Of a stretch of 64,000 bases of DNA, positions 23,295 to 35,712 are shown piece after piece. The stretch lies in assembly GCA_013180625.2 (NCBI GenBank), contig SNVD02009067.1, positions 62,001 to 126,000 of the forward strand. Direction: 5' to 3'. Made by a program: the position numbers and the translations under genes. A model generated the notes under the pieces. That model was given only the letters and a program-made list of their open reading frames with translations, did no database searches and had not been told where the DNA came from. Origin of the DNA: Boswellia sacra. Its lineage: Eukaryota > Streptophyta > Magnoliopsida > Sapindales > Burseraceae. The number at the start of each line of letters is the position of its first letter. Position 1 is the first letter of the stretch.

Positions 23295-26200
23295 TCACTC
23301 TTCTAAGGGAGGATAGAAATATGAAGACAAGGAAAAGCAAAGGAAGAGCAAGCCTCCAATTGTAGCAACCGTGCGTTGGGAGATCTTGGATGCTAGCATG
23401 CTTCCTCCCACCACTGCCAGTGACGTACAGATTGTGTGTCCTACCGTGGCGCCGACTGCAACTCCCACAGCATTTTTGTGGGCTGCCAGCTGCAGAAAAA
23501 AAAAAAAAAAAGAGTTAAAGTTATTGCTTACTAAGCCGTCTACAAGTATGATGTAAGATACACATATAATTTGAAGTTAGAGAAAGTCTTCAATAACCAG
23601 GATGCACAGCAGTACAAGTACATGTGCAAGATGAATATGACATGAAGTTCAGTAAAGACTTTAGTATGCAGGGTGCATGTTCGCCCAACCAATGAGAGTG
23701 TGCTTACATGATCCTCATGCAAATGTAGCATGCTATCATTAGTGGTGCATACATGCACCTGAAATACTGAAGACTTTTCCTATAAAGTTAGGCTTCATGC
23801 TTTGATCATATTCACATGCCTTCTAAAAATACTTGGACGCAATATCAAGCTCCAGAAATATGAAGAACTTGTCTCATTTTTCGGGTTGATGAATGCCTAG
23901 CTAATACTGTAATGTATCATCAACTAACTTGAAGAAGTGTTCTAATACATAAATTGAAGTACTTCCAGAGATACGCTAATTACAAAGGCAACACTCAACA
24001 CGAGAAGAGTCAATAAGAACCAAACAATATCTAAGACACAGATGGCTACTGTATAGCGGACACCACATGACAAGGACAAATTTGATTTAATAGCTGAGAC
24101 CAATTGTCAATAAAATATAAGGATTAAAGAAAATATTGACTTACAGCTATTGTTGCTATCTGGCTACGATCTCCCCACTCTGCTAAAAACGTCAAAATAA
24201 ATGACTGCAATAAAAACAGTTATCGGCTGAGATGATGATGGAAGACTTAAAAGTGAAATAAATTTTTAATGTCACGAACAATAGAAATAAACATCTCACT
24301 GGTACAAGCAAATAATTAATCATCCACAATAAAAAAAAAAAATTTTCAAGCAACTAAAAGGTTGGTTCTAAGCGCCATTGCTCCATATCTACCTCTAAAA
24401 ATATGGGTGTACAAAATCGTGAAAAGAACCGGCGGAAATTTGTTTTCCCTTGTGGACCCTCAAGTTTCTCTTCTACCTGAATCAATGAAATACATGAAGA
24501 GCACTTTATGTAAGAAGTGTACAAAATCTGTAAATGATGAATTTCAGAGAGCTACAAAATTTATCAGAAGAAACATCATTCCTTAATATTAGAAACAGCA
24601 TGAAACAGTGCATGAAATAAAGATAACATGGACAATTTTGAGCCTTCTGCAGCAGAGAAACAATAGACAAGGAGATTGAGCATGACAAGTAAACTTGTTA
24701 GCTACTCAACTCCATACATCACATTTAAGTTAACAAAATGCAGCCAACCCAGCCACCCAGGTAGTTCATTCTATTCCAGTATGTTATGAACAAGTACTTT
24801 CTCTTCCAACTAGGTTTTGTAAGAACTGTCAAGAGCATTCACAAACAAATAGTCACCTTTTTTATTTTAATCCTTTCGCAAACATAAAACCTGAATTGAC
24901 AGCCCAACATATTTTGCCATTGGAAAACAAAATGCATATTTGCCTCCTCATTTAGAAATAACTTCCTCTTGCTGCTCAAGAATTACTAAATGAATAAATA
25001 ACTCATTCACAAACATCTATAAACTGAAAAACAAACCCAATTAATCAAATGCATAACCGTGTTAAAGCAGTTCGCATCTTGGCCTCTCAAACTTATCTAT
25101 TGAAGTTCATGAAAGAAATAATATATGTGTGTGTGTGTTTGTGAAGCAATGGATCAAAAACAACAACTCTGCAAAACTCTATGTATTATGAACAAGCTTT
25201 GAAATGGTATTAACTGCAGTAAAAACATACTTCTTCCATTTCCTTTTTCTGATTTCCTTTGGAATCTGATCTCCATGCTATGTAAAGCAATCGCAGCCCA
25301 AAAAATGCATAAAGGACTGTATACAAAAAGGAGCTTTATGAATAAAGGATCACATTAACTTTGTCCAATGCTATCAAATTACCCAGGATCAAAATGAAAC
25401 AGGTTAAAATACTACCAAAGCAAAAATGAAACAAAAGATTGTCAAGTACAAAGAGAAAACCAAGAATTATTGGTCACCATTCACAACTTTTGTTTTCCTG
25501 GGTCAACCAGTGAAATTTCATTGTTCTCACAAATGAGGGCATAATGCAACACATCTTCAAAAATCTCATATGATAACACATGTATATAGGAGCCATTGCT
25601 ACAATGATAAGCATTTTCAAGCTAATAAACTTTCATTTTTGCTACTAAAACCAAATCATATTTTATGAAGAATAAATAGACAGAATACAAGAAAAATGTA
25701 GACTCACTAAGAATTGCCTAGTTTGTTAAAATGACTTGGTCTAGTTGACCATGGCCCCAACTGAATTCCCACCAATTTCATGATAGCAATATTCCTGCAT
25801 TAATTACTTTATCATCTGTCCAACAGCATTAAATTTCTGCACTTAACTATTTTGTGCAAATCACTGTAAACTATCCTGAGAAAAAGGTTCACTAGTAGTA
25901 GCTGTCGTATTTCACTTACATGCTTTCTTGGTAACTCAGAAATTATCTTCAGACATACAGAATATAGGGTTACAGTGGAAACAAATAATTAAGCCAATAA
26001 ATTGTACAACATGCTAACCGAAAATACTAAATTAGAAGTCAATAGGCACTTCTTTATTCACCATGAACAGGAAGTGGTATTGATCAGATTCTGTTTTAGT
26101 TTTTTGGGTTCTGTTTTAGTTTTTTGGGTTGTTTTGTTAGCACTAGTAAAATACAATTTTTGTCTTGTACACAAACTACACTGACATTTTCGTAAGGTTT

Positions 26201-27861
26201 CTGTTAACATACTGGTTCCCTTTCTCAGGGAGGAGGATTGGGTCTACATAATGGACATCTGGTCGACCACTCTTGTAACTCCTCTAACAATTATCATAGT
26301 CATTTTTGTTTCCCATCCAAAAAGAGATATAACTTCAAAATATATTTTGTTAGAAAAAGCAAAAGTCATAAGAAAGGAAAACAGGACTCTGATGCTGCCA
26401 GACAGAGAACAGTGACGTCAAGCAAACAATTACACTACCTATATTGATTTGTAAGTGTCAGTTAACCTAAGCACAATCAATTCAAGAAACAGCAAAAATT
26501 CCACCCCCATTCAAAGACCAAACAAAGCCAAAACTATAAAATCAAGCATGACAAGAATATAAAAATCAATAAAAAAAATAACAAATTTAATAAACAAAGG
26601 CTAAAGATACAAGAATAAGTGAAAAAAAGGACAAGAGGTAGCTAGGCAAAAGGAGGCAAGGAAACAGTAGAGGAAGTTTATACCTGTAGCTGCTCTATTT
26701 GTATGCTTCCTGGATATCAAATTTGGCACAATCCGACCTAGTCCAGTAGAAAGCACCTAATTGACATGTACAACAACTTTAACCTTGATAACATCAATAA
26801 GAGAAAGAGCACTTTGTAGTTCTTTGTTGTTGCTGGAACCATTCCATTAAAATGCCGTGCAAATGCATTGCATTATCAGAAACAAAAATAAGAGGAGTTG
26901 CAAAATAGAATGCACAATACTTCAATCAAACAAGAAGGTGATAACTTACTGTCATAACAATCAGGGCAGCAAGTGCACCTGACAGAACAGTTGATTTGGG
27001 ATGACGCATAGCCATAAGAGCTGCTATTATAAAAGTCTCATCTCCAATCTAGTCGCAAACATACATTAAATCAATATGACTATCACCTTCCATTCATATT
27101 GTAGGAAACATTAAGCAGCAATGAGAAATGCAGCCAACATGGAAATAACACATCAAAATAAAAATAAAAAACCACTGTTATTAACACAAGGAGTTGTCAA
27201 TGATTGCACCAACCTCGCTGACAAGAATCATCGAAAAACTGGCAAAGAATGCATCAAAAACTCCGAGACCAGAATCGATATGAAAACCAATTGAACTGAT
27301 ATCAGTGTCAAGATCGTTTGTCAGAATCTGCAAAACCACGACACCATAAATCTACCATCTCTACAATCACTACAACGTTCTGTTAATTATTTGATCCAAC
27401 TCCTACAGGTTGTCCTTAAGAATCATCAAGAAGGCCTCTATGAAGTCTCATAATATTTATCTAAAACCCTTGAGGCTAAACCTAATAGAATCAAACCTCG
27501 TGCAATCGAATAAAATTTATCCTAAGAGTTCAAATTTCACTTTGCCCCCCTTTGTTCTCTTAAATTACCCCGGCATCCCAGCAAGAAAAAAAAAAAGGAA
27601 ACAACAAACTCACCATGCCTCGGCGGCCCAGATCTTTAACTGATCGAGTTAAATCATCGCTCTCCGTTTCGACCTCCGCCTCCTGCAATACCCAGAACCC
27701 ATCATAACCAATCTTGCAAACAAAATACGAGAACACAAACAAAGAGAGAGAAGGAAAATGAGAGAGACCTGAGCAAAGACGGGGGAGAGAGCCAAGAAGA
27801 GGAAGAGGGCGAGGAAGAGCAGGCGTAGAGAGCTCCTTGAGGGGTTTGAGAACAAACCCAT
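23295..27861 (-). CDS. PML3-like: GDT1-like (UPF0016/TMEM165) Mn2+/Ca2+ transporter
   Basis: Nine exons: 27861-27769, 27682-27614, 27327-27214, 27048-26950, 26756-26684, 25316-25231, 24476-24393, 24204-24145 and 23489-23295. They encode 290 residues, all in phase with GT-AG introns. Residues 1-31 form a signal peptide (MGLFSNPSRSSLRLLFLALF then hydrophobic to FAQ), followed by an acidic/polar lumenal segment. The two UPF0016 signature motifs are intact: EIGDET (residues 92-97, across an exon junction) and EWGDRS (215-220). They lie in paired hydrophobic repeats, with a cytosolic loop (KKEMEE / VEEKLEGPQGKTNFRRFFSR) between. The protein ends FYPPLEE. Family members exchange Mn2+ or Ca2+ for H+ in the Golgi; the signal peptide and sequence resemble Arabidopsis PML3, which is Golgi-located. 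Localisation here is inferred. Confidence 0.95.
26086..26129. repeat. tandem duplication inside GDT1-like intron
   Basis: Two adjacent copies of TTCTGTTTTAGTTTTTTGGG (period about 22) in the intron between exons 5 and 6. It appears recent, since the copies are identical. Confidence 0.8.
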
Positions 27862-30239
27862 GACGGAAAACGAAGGGAAAAGTGAATTATCTAGCAAAAG
27901 GGGTGTTTGGTTAGCGAGAAAATTTGTGGGGTCTATCCAAAACTAAATCTAAATGTAATGTACAGCTAGAAAGAAAGTCAGTCAGATCGGTAAGCGACAG
28001 GGAGAGATCCTGCGAAGCGCCAAGATCTCTACTGAATCGTGTGGGAGAGATGGTGCTTACATATATGACCTATTTTAATAAAAATATAATAAAAATAAAT
28101 AAATAAATAATTTTTAAAGTGGCTGCAATTTGAAGAATTTGACCAGAAAGTTTATGAACGATTCAGTAAAGTTTCAAATCTTTTAGTAGAAAATAGTAAA
28201 AGCCTTTTTCTCTCAAGAATATCATAAAACAACGGCATATAAGGCAAGATGGCCCGAACTTAGCGACATTTTGGAGCAAAAAAAAAAAAAATTGAAATAT
28301 TTTATCAAAATATGCATCTTCAAATCCTATTCATCAAAAGCGTAATGAAAATTAATTTCACAACGTATTTGTTTTCAATGAATTCATCATTTTTATTAAT
28401 CAAAGTAAATTTGTTCAGGACATTACGTGTACATGAAACTACTCCTGTCACTGATCAACATTTCGGGTTTTCCAATTAATTTATCAATTCCTGTTGGGGT
28501 TTTTGAAGCTGGTTTAAAATTGCCACTAGGTATGTTTTTTCTTTGTCTGATTATTGTATTTAGATTTGGTGTTGAGATGCGACTATGAATTCGGATTTTC
28601 TTATCTATTGCTGCTCATTGTGATCATGCGATGTGGCTGTTGATGCCATAGTAAATGGACTTCAAAGCAACATTCTTATGAAAATCAATCGAATGGACTG
28701 TTTTTATTATGGATATTATACTTTTCAATATATAATGAATGATGACACTCATCAACTGGTATGAAATTGGATAATTAAATCAACGGTCTTGTTATGAGGA
28801 AGAGACCCGTTAATTATGACGAGTGAATTGCCCATCAACTCATATAGATTTCGGTAATTTAAGACCCTTTTTATGCTTTTATAATTTTTATTTCAAAATA
28901 AAAAGAGAATATATGTTTATACATTTTTTAACAGAATAATATTACATCTATAACTTATTTATAATCAATTCTTTTTACAACTTGGGTAAAAATTTACTAG
29001 AGAATAAAAAATAAAAATAAATAAGAATAATTATATCTCTAATAAGATTTTTTCAACCCAGATTGTACTAAAGGTTGATTAAAAATATAGTATCATTCTT
29101 TTCAAAATGATAGATAATATGTTTGGTTTTATGTATTTTTGTTTTTATTTTAAATAAATTATAGTTTTAGAAAAATTTAAAAAATATTTTTTATTTTCAA
29201 ATATTATAAAATAATTAAAATATAATATGTAATAAATAATATATTTTATATTGAAATAATAAAATTATTTTGAAATTAAAAAAAAGTAAGAAAACATAAA
29301 TTATGTAAGCAGACAGTGGTCTGAAAATAAGAAAAAAAAATTTATTTTTAAAGAAAACGATGCATGAAAAGACTTGTACGTCCATTCACCATTTTTATGT
29401 TTCTCGATGAAAATGCAATTTAAACATATTTTATAACTGTTTTGCGCCGTCCCTAATAAACTTAAACCCAAAAAAAAAAAACAATGAAAACAAAAAAAAA
29501 GACGAAAAATGCCTATCCATAGGCCCAGTAAATTATCTGGTCTTCTCAAGGTAAGGTGTTACTGACCTTGACAATCGATTGAATAATTAAAAAAAAATAG
29601 AGTTTGATTAATTTGCAAACATTCTCATAATTTGGTTATGCAGGCTATAAACCCAATATTATTGAGGAAGTATAATAATGATTTATTAAATTGAGTTTAT
29701 TTTTATAAATTATATTGTATTTGATTAGGCAATTTAAGAAAGAATGGATAGACTTATTATATACAAAAGAAAAAAAAATCTATCTATTTGGTCATTTTGA
29801 TTTATTAATCAGAAAAGGGATACGATTGCTCTATAAAAGGGCACTTTTTACATAATCATATCATAATGATGATGGTGTGGGCAGCATCACGGTGACGACA
29901 ATGGTGGCGACTTGACAATTATGACGGTGGTGCTGCCTCTGGCGCAACCGGGGAGGAAAAATTTTAGAAATTAATTTAAAGGAGAGCAGGTCAATTGGTG
30001 TCGGTAACAATAGCTAGCGGAGTTGTTTGGAATTAATTAAACGTGCTTATGGCGTTGACAGGTGAGCGTTAACAATTTGAGGAAAAAAATGATTAAATAA
30101 ATAACTAAAGAGCAACTTGGTATTAAATTATTGATTGAGGAAGACAACTGGACAGATATTTTACTTGTAAAAGAGATAACAGGAATGGATATTGTCAACG
30201 ACTATGATATTTTGATTAAGGAAAGGTTAAGTTGAAATA
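27862..30239. other. GDT1-like promoter and AT-rich intergenic DNA
   Basis: The proximal part (27862-28060) should hold the GDT1-like 5' UTR and promoter. Beyond it the DNA is AT-rich. A 51-codon frame with an ATG at 28433-28588 (MKLLLSLINISGFPINLSIP and on) is noted but unsupported. Confidence 0.4.
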
Positions 30240-30427
30240 ATAGTGTTAGATTTATAATTTAAATATAATTAAAAATTTATAATTTGGTGTAATGTTTATA
30301 TAATAAAAATTTATTAAAGAAAGAAAAATAAATAAAAAAGTTATATTTTTATTAAAATTTTATCGTTTAAATTGTTATGTCAGATTATATATTATAGATT
30401 ATATTTGGATTATAAGTCTAATATTAT
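30240..30427. mobile_element. MITE, family 1 copy
   Basis: The left end TAGTGTTAGATTTATAATTT mirrors the right end, which from the outside reads AATATTAGACTTATAATCC. It is about 188 bp, AT-rich and non-coding, and shares the internal GATAAAAATTT-like block and A-rich tract with copies at 4509-4712 and 60.5-61 kb. Confidence 0.6.
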
Positions 30428-31428
30428 TAAATTTAAAAATAAACTAAAACTATACAAATTTTTAAAATATTATATATTATGATCACAAATTTGGCCAGCA
30501 GCCTATAAAATTTTACAGCCCAAAAATAGTAATAGAGATGTCGATTTTTATATCCCAACAATTAAATAAAAAAGCGTTGATCTATTAATATGTAGGTTTG
30601 TAGTTACGAAGATAATAAGATTTTGTTTTTTTATATTTTTCTTATTTTATTTTTTAAAAATACATATTTTTCAATATATTTAAATCAATATCAAACACAT
30701 ATCATTTTTAAATTTTGAAAAAATTTAAAATTAATCATACATACTTTAAAAAATTTAAAAACAAAAACTTAAAAAATACAAATAAACACGCCCTAAATTT
30801 TTTTAACACCTCTTACAGTTTCAGTTTGCTTTTACATTCACTTAACTTTTTTATTTTAAATAGTTAATTTAAATTTTAAGGGCATTGATGTAATTTTCTT
30901 TTCGATGCAAATTATACGTAGCTGTGCATGGGTACATTACATAGGATCAAGAGCCATCGGAATGCGGGCCATATTTTTATGGTTAAGTACTTTACGTAGG
31001 TGCATCTACGCAAGTTATCATCGGAAGTACTTCTTCCCACAGTCGCCAACATACACTACTACACTACTACGCTATCGCTGTCGGCAGCAGCAGTTTATTA
31101 CTCATAATCAAACAAGTTGAGGGTGACTTCTTTTACGAATCTAATAATTTTTTAATTAAATTTAAAAATATATAATTGATTTTAAATTATTTTAAATTTT
31201 AAAAAGAATATATGATTGAGATTGAATATAAATTATATTAACAAATATGTAACACAAAAAATAGAATTTAGATACATAAAAAAATAGAGCCTTGATTACA
31301 TAAAATATGAATAATATTGTGTTTATGCTATAGTGCACCCAGTGCATGAATAATTGCATAAAATATGAATAATATTTTCAAAGACATCATTCGTACTTAA
31401 ATGTTATGCCTTGTAGAATATTTTTCTT
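30428..31428. other. AT-rich intergenic DNA
   Basis: No supported feature. A 71-codon plus-strand frame at 30905-31120 has no family or splice support. Confidence 0.4.
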
Positions 31429-31430
31429 GG

Positions 31431-31510
31431 GTAGAGTGGCCCATGTAGCGAGGGGTAAGGCTTCATAATTATAGCATAAACAGGCCTCGGTTTCGAGCCC
31501 TTAATTTTTT
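31431..31510 (+). mobile_element. possible tRNA-derived SINE fragment
   Basis: A box A-like TAGCGAGGGGTAAGG and a box B-like GGTTTCGAGCCC lie about 50 bases apart, as in tRNA-derived SINE heads. No target duplication, tail or full tRNA cloverleaf was found. Confidence 0.3.
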
Positions 31511-34500
31511 ATCCAATAATGTCCAAGTAAATTTGTTCTTTTTATATGAGAAATTACAAGACTATGCTTATTACTTAATAAAAAAGTATATAATAAATAA
31601 ATAAATCTTAACATATACGTGTCACAAAATTATTTATGCTTCGGAAATTTTTTATATATTTTTTATTTTTTTAGAAATAAAAATCCTTTTATATGAAAAT
31701 TATGAGCTTTGGGTGAAAGATACGAAGTGAGATACTGACGTGACATGGTAAGGTTAAGCTAGGAGACAAGCAATTGAACAGCATAGGGAGGAGAGTTGTC
31801 CACGTTGAGAGATGTTATTGGTGGTAATAGCTTTTGCTTTTGAAAGCCAATAAAAATGAAAAGAGAGTGGCGTAACTAGTAAGGCTATGAAAGAAAAGCC
31901 AAGTGGCAGGTGGCCTCTCCCATCTCAGCCATTAGTGACCGAGGTTCCGCCGCCTCATCAGAACCCACCCAAGGCGCCTCTTCATTTCCTTCCATTTCCA
32001 ACGCCCGATCGGAAACGGGATCCTCGTGTTCCCACCAAATTTGTTTATTATTTAGCAAACCCCTTAAATTTTTATTATATTGCATTTTAAAAATCCCAAT
32101 AAAAATCTATAGAAATTAGTTCAACGACGAAATATGGTATTTGTTTGTGTATTTTATATTTTTATTTTCAAAATTTGAAAAGAATATGTAATTGATTTTA
32201 ATTTTTTTATATTTTGAAAATAAGATGTGATTTATATTAATTTAAATATATTGAAAAATATACATTTTCAAGAAATATAATTTTGAAAACACAAAGTAAA
32301 CATCACCCAATCCTATAGTTGCGTCACTTATTAAAAATCTAATTATATGATCATATAATTTATTCAACCTTTGCTTATTTACGTCGATTTTTCTTTAAAA
32401 AAAAAAAAAAGAGAGCACACACACATTAAAGGAAGTTACGTGATTTGAGTGCTTGTTTTTACAGTAAAAAAGATAAAAGATGTGAGTGACGGTGTGAGTC
32501 TCGTATATGCGAGGAAATCTGACTACTTTTGAAAGGTGACAGCTAGTTGCTTTTCCGAGCAAGTACATTTTAGTTGCTCAGTTCAGACTCAAAGGCTTGT
32601 TAGATTAACCATTTCGAAATTTAACCAGTAAAAAAGTAAACCATATCTAAATTTAACCAGTAAAAAAGTAAATATTACAGTTCGCATTGTTGATTTCATA
32701 ACGTAAAATTTATAGATGTATTCAATATCAAACTTTTACTACTTTTTTTTTAATCTTAATATTTTTAAAACATCTTTATTTGAAATTAAATTGTTCTAAG
32801 TAATATTTTTGCAAAATGACAGCTATTTACAGCTCATAAATATAATTTTTACTTGAAAATATACTTTTGACTCACTCGAAATTGATTTAAAATTATTTTT
32901 GAATAATTATAAATTAATTTTTCAATTACTCAAAATTATATTTTTTAGTCATAATTCACTTGAAGTTACATATTAATTTGCTCTTTCTTTGAAATGGTAG
33001 TGACTCATTGCTTAAATCATAGCTGCATCTTTTTATTAACCCAAAATTACTCTCAAGTTAAATTTGAGTAACTCAAAAATATATTTCACGAGTCACAAGA
33101 AAAAATCATAATGGAAATGAATTATAATCGAACGATATAAATTCAAATAAGTTGTGACTTGAACATGTAATTTTGAGTGAAAAAATATAATTTTGAGGGT
33201 TAGGTAAGTGACTGTAAGTTGGAATTAATTTTGACTTACTCAAAATTGAAATTCCAATTACTATTCCTTCAAATAATAATTATCTATCGCTTAAAATTAT
33301 AATTTCTATTCAAAATTATAACTTCTATTCAAATTGCAATATATACTTATAAGTTACGTTAAATGGTTTAGTGGAATCCACTACTAGGCCCGTAGATTTT
33401 TTTTTTTTTAACTTTATTATTTTATGTTAACAAATAGAATGACAAAATAAAATAAATTCTGAAAAGTTGAAGCACTCCCACAAAAGTTGAAATAATAATA
33501 AGATGGCGTTTAGTGAAATTTTTATCTGTTAAAATTTTAATAGTTACTTTTTTATATATTCCTAAAATGAAATAGTCGAATTACAATAGAGAATTTTTTT
33601 TTTTTTTTTATCTTAGCGAAGCATGTTTATAATTTATTGTCTATGAAAAGGACATTAGTATGTTGTTGGCCAAGTCTTAAGGTTTATATTTTCTTTAAAT
33701 AAAAAAATAAAGTAACTTATGGACGGTTGAGAAAGAGCCTTCGATGTTATATCATCTCCTTTATGCTAAAAGGTGATGTTAAAATATCCATATCCTTAAT
33801 ACGAAATGTCACATTTGTGACATAAGATAAAATAATTAAATATTAAATATCAATTTGTTATAATATATAGTTTTGACGAATAGAAAAGTACTGTTTAATA
33901 TTATAATAATACCACAGTATTGCCCGATGATGCCATAATGTTTGGATCATAGTTAAAAGGTTAATTATAATAAAATTAAAATATCCTTATTAATGCTCAA
34001 CACGTTTTAGTAGACTAGTTCATATAATTGCTCTTTTAAATTTTTTTTTCCATTTTCGTCCACCAATTACTTTGACACCTAAAATTTGACCCAATTGTTA
34101 GTTAATGCAGTTAATATTTGACTTATGTGGTCTCACTTTAACTAAAAAATGAAAAATAATTACCATACAACAACCTTTATATGTGGTACATTATTATTCT
34201 TTCACTTCATTTGCAAGTACATACAAGAATAATTTATTTTAAAATTTATCATAAAACATTCATCAAGCACTTAAAATCCTATAAAATTTATATTATGGTA
34301 TTATTTTGTTGAATAATTTATAATGTTTTAATAAATTATTCTTAAATATGGCTACGCATTATAGTAATATTATTATAATTATCAAAATTTGTTATATATT
34401 TCAAAAATATTGATAACATTCTAATTTAAGTAACGTCGCATTTATAAAGTTTATATACAAGTTGATGTGATATTATTTATTCAATATCATAGACTCATAG

Positions 34501-34786
34501 TATTTATCATATTAAAACTTATATTAATCTTTTTATTTATTGTATACAAAAACTTTGTAAATGTAATATTATTATTTTAATTTCGATAATAAGAAATTAG
34601 AAGAGAATTATATCCGCACAAAATCTAACAATAGCAACTCTCCATTGATTGTGCGTACTCATTAAATGATAAAAACAAAGAATAAATGAAAAATTATAAT
34701 AATGGTATAATATTTAATAATATTGTCCGAGAATCAGAATTTAATTATAAAATTTCCATTATTATGAAAAATTTGATTATGAACTG
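31511..34786. other. AT-rich intergenic DNA with minor repeats
   Basis: Includes a less AT-rich island at 31880-32040 (overlapping frames of 66-69 codons on both strands, none convincing), a 32-bp tandem duplication at 32609-32672, and a stretch rich in ACTCAAAATTA-type motifs in both orientations (32870-33340). No gene could be supported. Confidence 0.4.
32609..32672. repeat. 32-bp tandem duplication
   Basis: Two copies of a 32-bp unit. They differ only near the start (CCATTTCGAAATTTAACC versus CCATATCTAAATTTAACC) and share AGTAAAAAAGTAAA. Confidence 0.85.
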
Positions 34787-35001
34787 ATGGTGGTGAGATT
34801 GACTTTCCATTTTATTTATTTATTTATTTATCTTCTCATGAATAAAGAAAGACCACGAAGAGCAGTTACTGGAAAGTATAAAAAAATTCACCTGGAAATA
34901 GTAAAGGCAGTTGTAAGAAGCGGTCCGAGATTCTGGTATCCGGTTCGACACCACTCCCACTGTCCGCTGATACACACCCATCCAACTCGCTCTATCATCG
35001 A

Positions 35002-35011
35002 GCCACGTGGC
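35002..35011. promoter_or_regulatory. G-box in the CCCH gene promoter
   Basis: The palindrome GCCACGTGGC, a perfect G-box for bZIP/bHLH factors, lies about 650 bases upstream of the CCCH gene ATG in a locally GC-richer stretch (34900-35200) that looks like promoter rather than coding sequence. Confidence 0.5.
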
Positions 35012-35402
35012 CATCCAAATACGCCTTCACCATGGACATCGTACGAAGAAGCTAAAGCAACGATAATCAAAGACCTGACGACAAAGATGTCCAACGTGTC
35101 CACCCCCTTGCAGCGAGTGCATAAAGTGCCCTCAGGCGCGCGGGTGGGACGAGTTTCCGTCGTTCGTTTAGTGCAAAACGCGGGTGGGAAAAGAGAGTTG
35201 TCTGGTTTGGAATTGGATGGTTGGTTTTTATTCTTTTAAAAGAAAAAAAATTAATTTTCTCTCTTTTCTGGTTTCTGTGGAGAGGAGAAGAGAACGCGCT
35301 CTCTCTTACTCTTTGTTTGCTTCTCTCTCTTCTTTCTTTGTTTCGCTTTTGTCTCTCTTAACTTTCATTTTACAATTTCACTTTCAAAGCTCCTCTCCTC
35401 CA

Positions 35403-35410
35403 TATAAATA
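35403..35410 (+). promoter_or_regulatory. possible TATA box of the CCCH gene
   Basis: CATATAAATAAATT lies 250 bases before the ATG and is followed by a purine-rich leader. A CT-rich tract just upstream (35260-35400) could alternatively be the leader, so the transcription start is uncertain. Confidence 0.35.
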
Positions 35411-35599
35411 AATTAATTAAATTAAATAAACAAATAAAATTTCTTTTTTTTTGTTTGTTTTTCTTCCTTTCTTTTGAGAATTGGATTGGTGTCTGGATTG
35501 ATAGATAAGGAAGGAAGGAAGGGAAAGGAAGGAGAATTGATAGAGTGACAGGAGGTGGTTGTGGTGGTGGAGGAGAAGGGGGAGGAGGACAACGGCGGA

Positions 35600-35712
35600 A
35601 TGGAGGAGGTTGTTGCCGTTGAAAGAGGTGTAGAGAGAGTGTGGTGATGGAGGAAGAATGGAGTTCGAAACAGCAGGAATTCCGATGTCCCGCGGTGGTG
35701 CTTCTGTTGTGA
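35600..35712 (+). promoter_or_regulatory. two chained uORFs overlapping the CCCH start codon
   Basis: uORF1 (35600-35647, 15 residues, MEEVVAVERGVERVW) ends in a TGA that overlaps the ATG of uORF2 (TGATG, 35645-35649). uORF2 (35647-35712, 21 residues, [12 protein letters not shown]...) runs across the main ATG at 35658 in another frame. Both ATGs lie in the presumed leader. The arrangement would be expected to lower initiation at the main start. Confidence 0.6.

Noticed and set aside
28433..28588. 51-codon plus-strand frame with smooth hydrophobic reading
   Set aside because: Single short exon with no partner; similarity to transposon gag-like proteins was only an impression.
34787..35239. 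150-codon plus-strand open frame upstream of the CCCH gene
   Set aside because: No recognisable domain, biased composition, and it lies over the G-box promoter region and leader; more likely promoter sequence.
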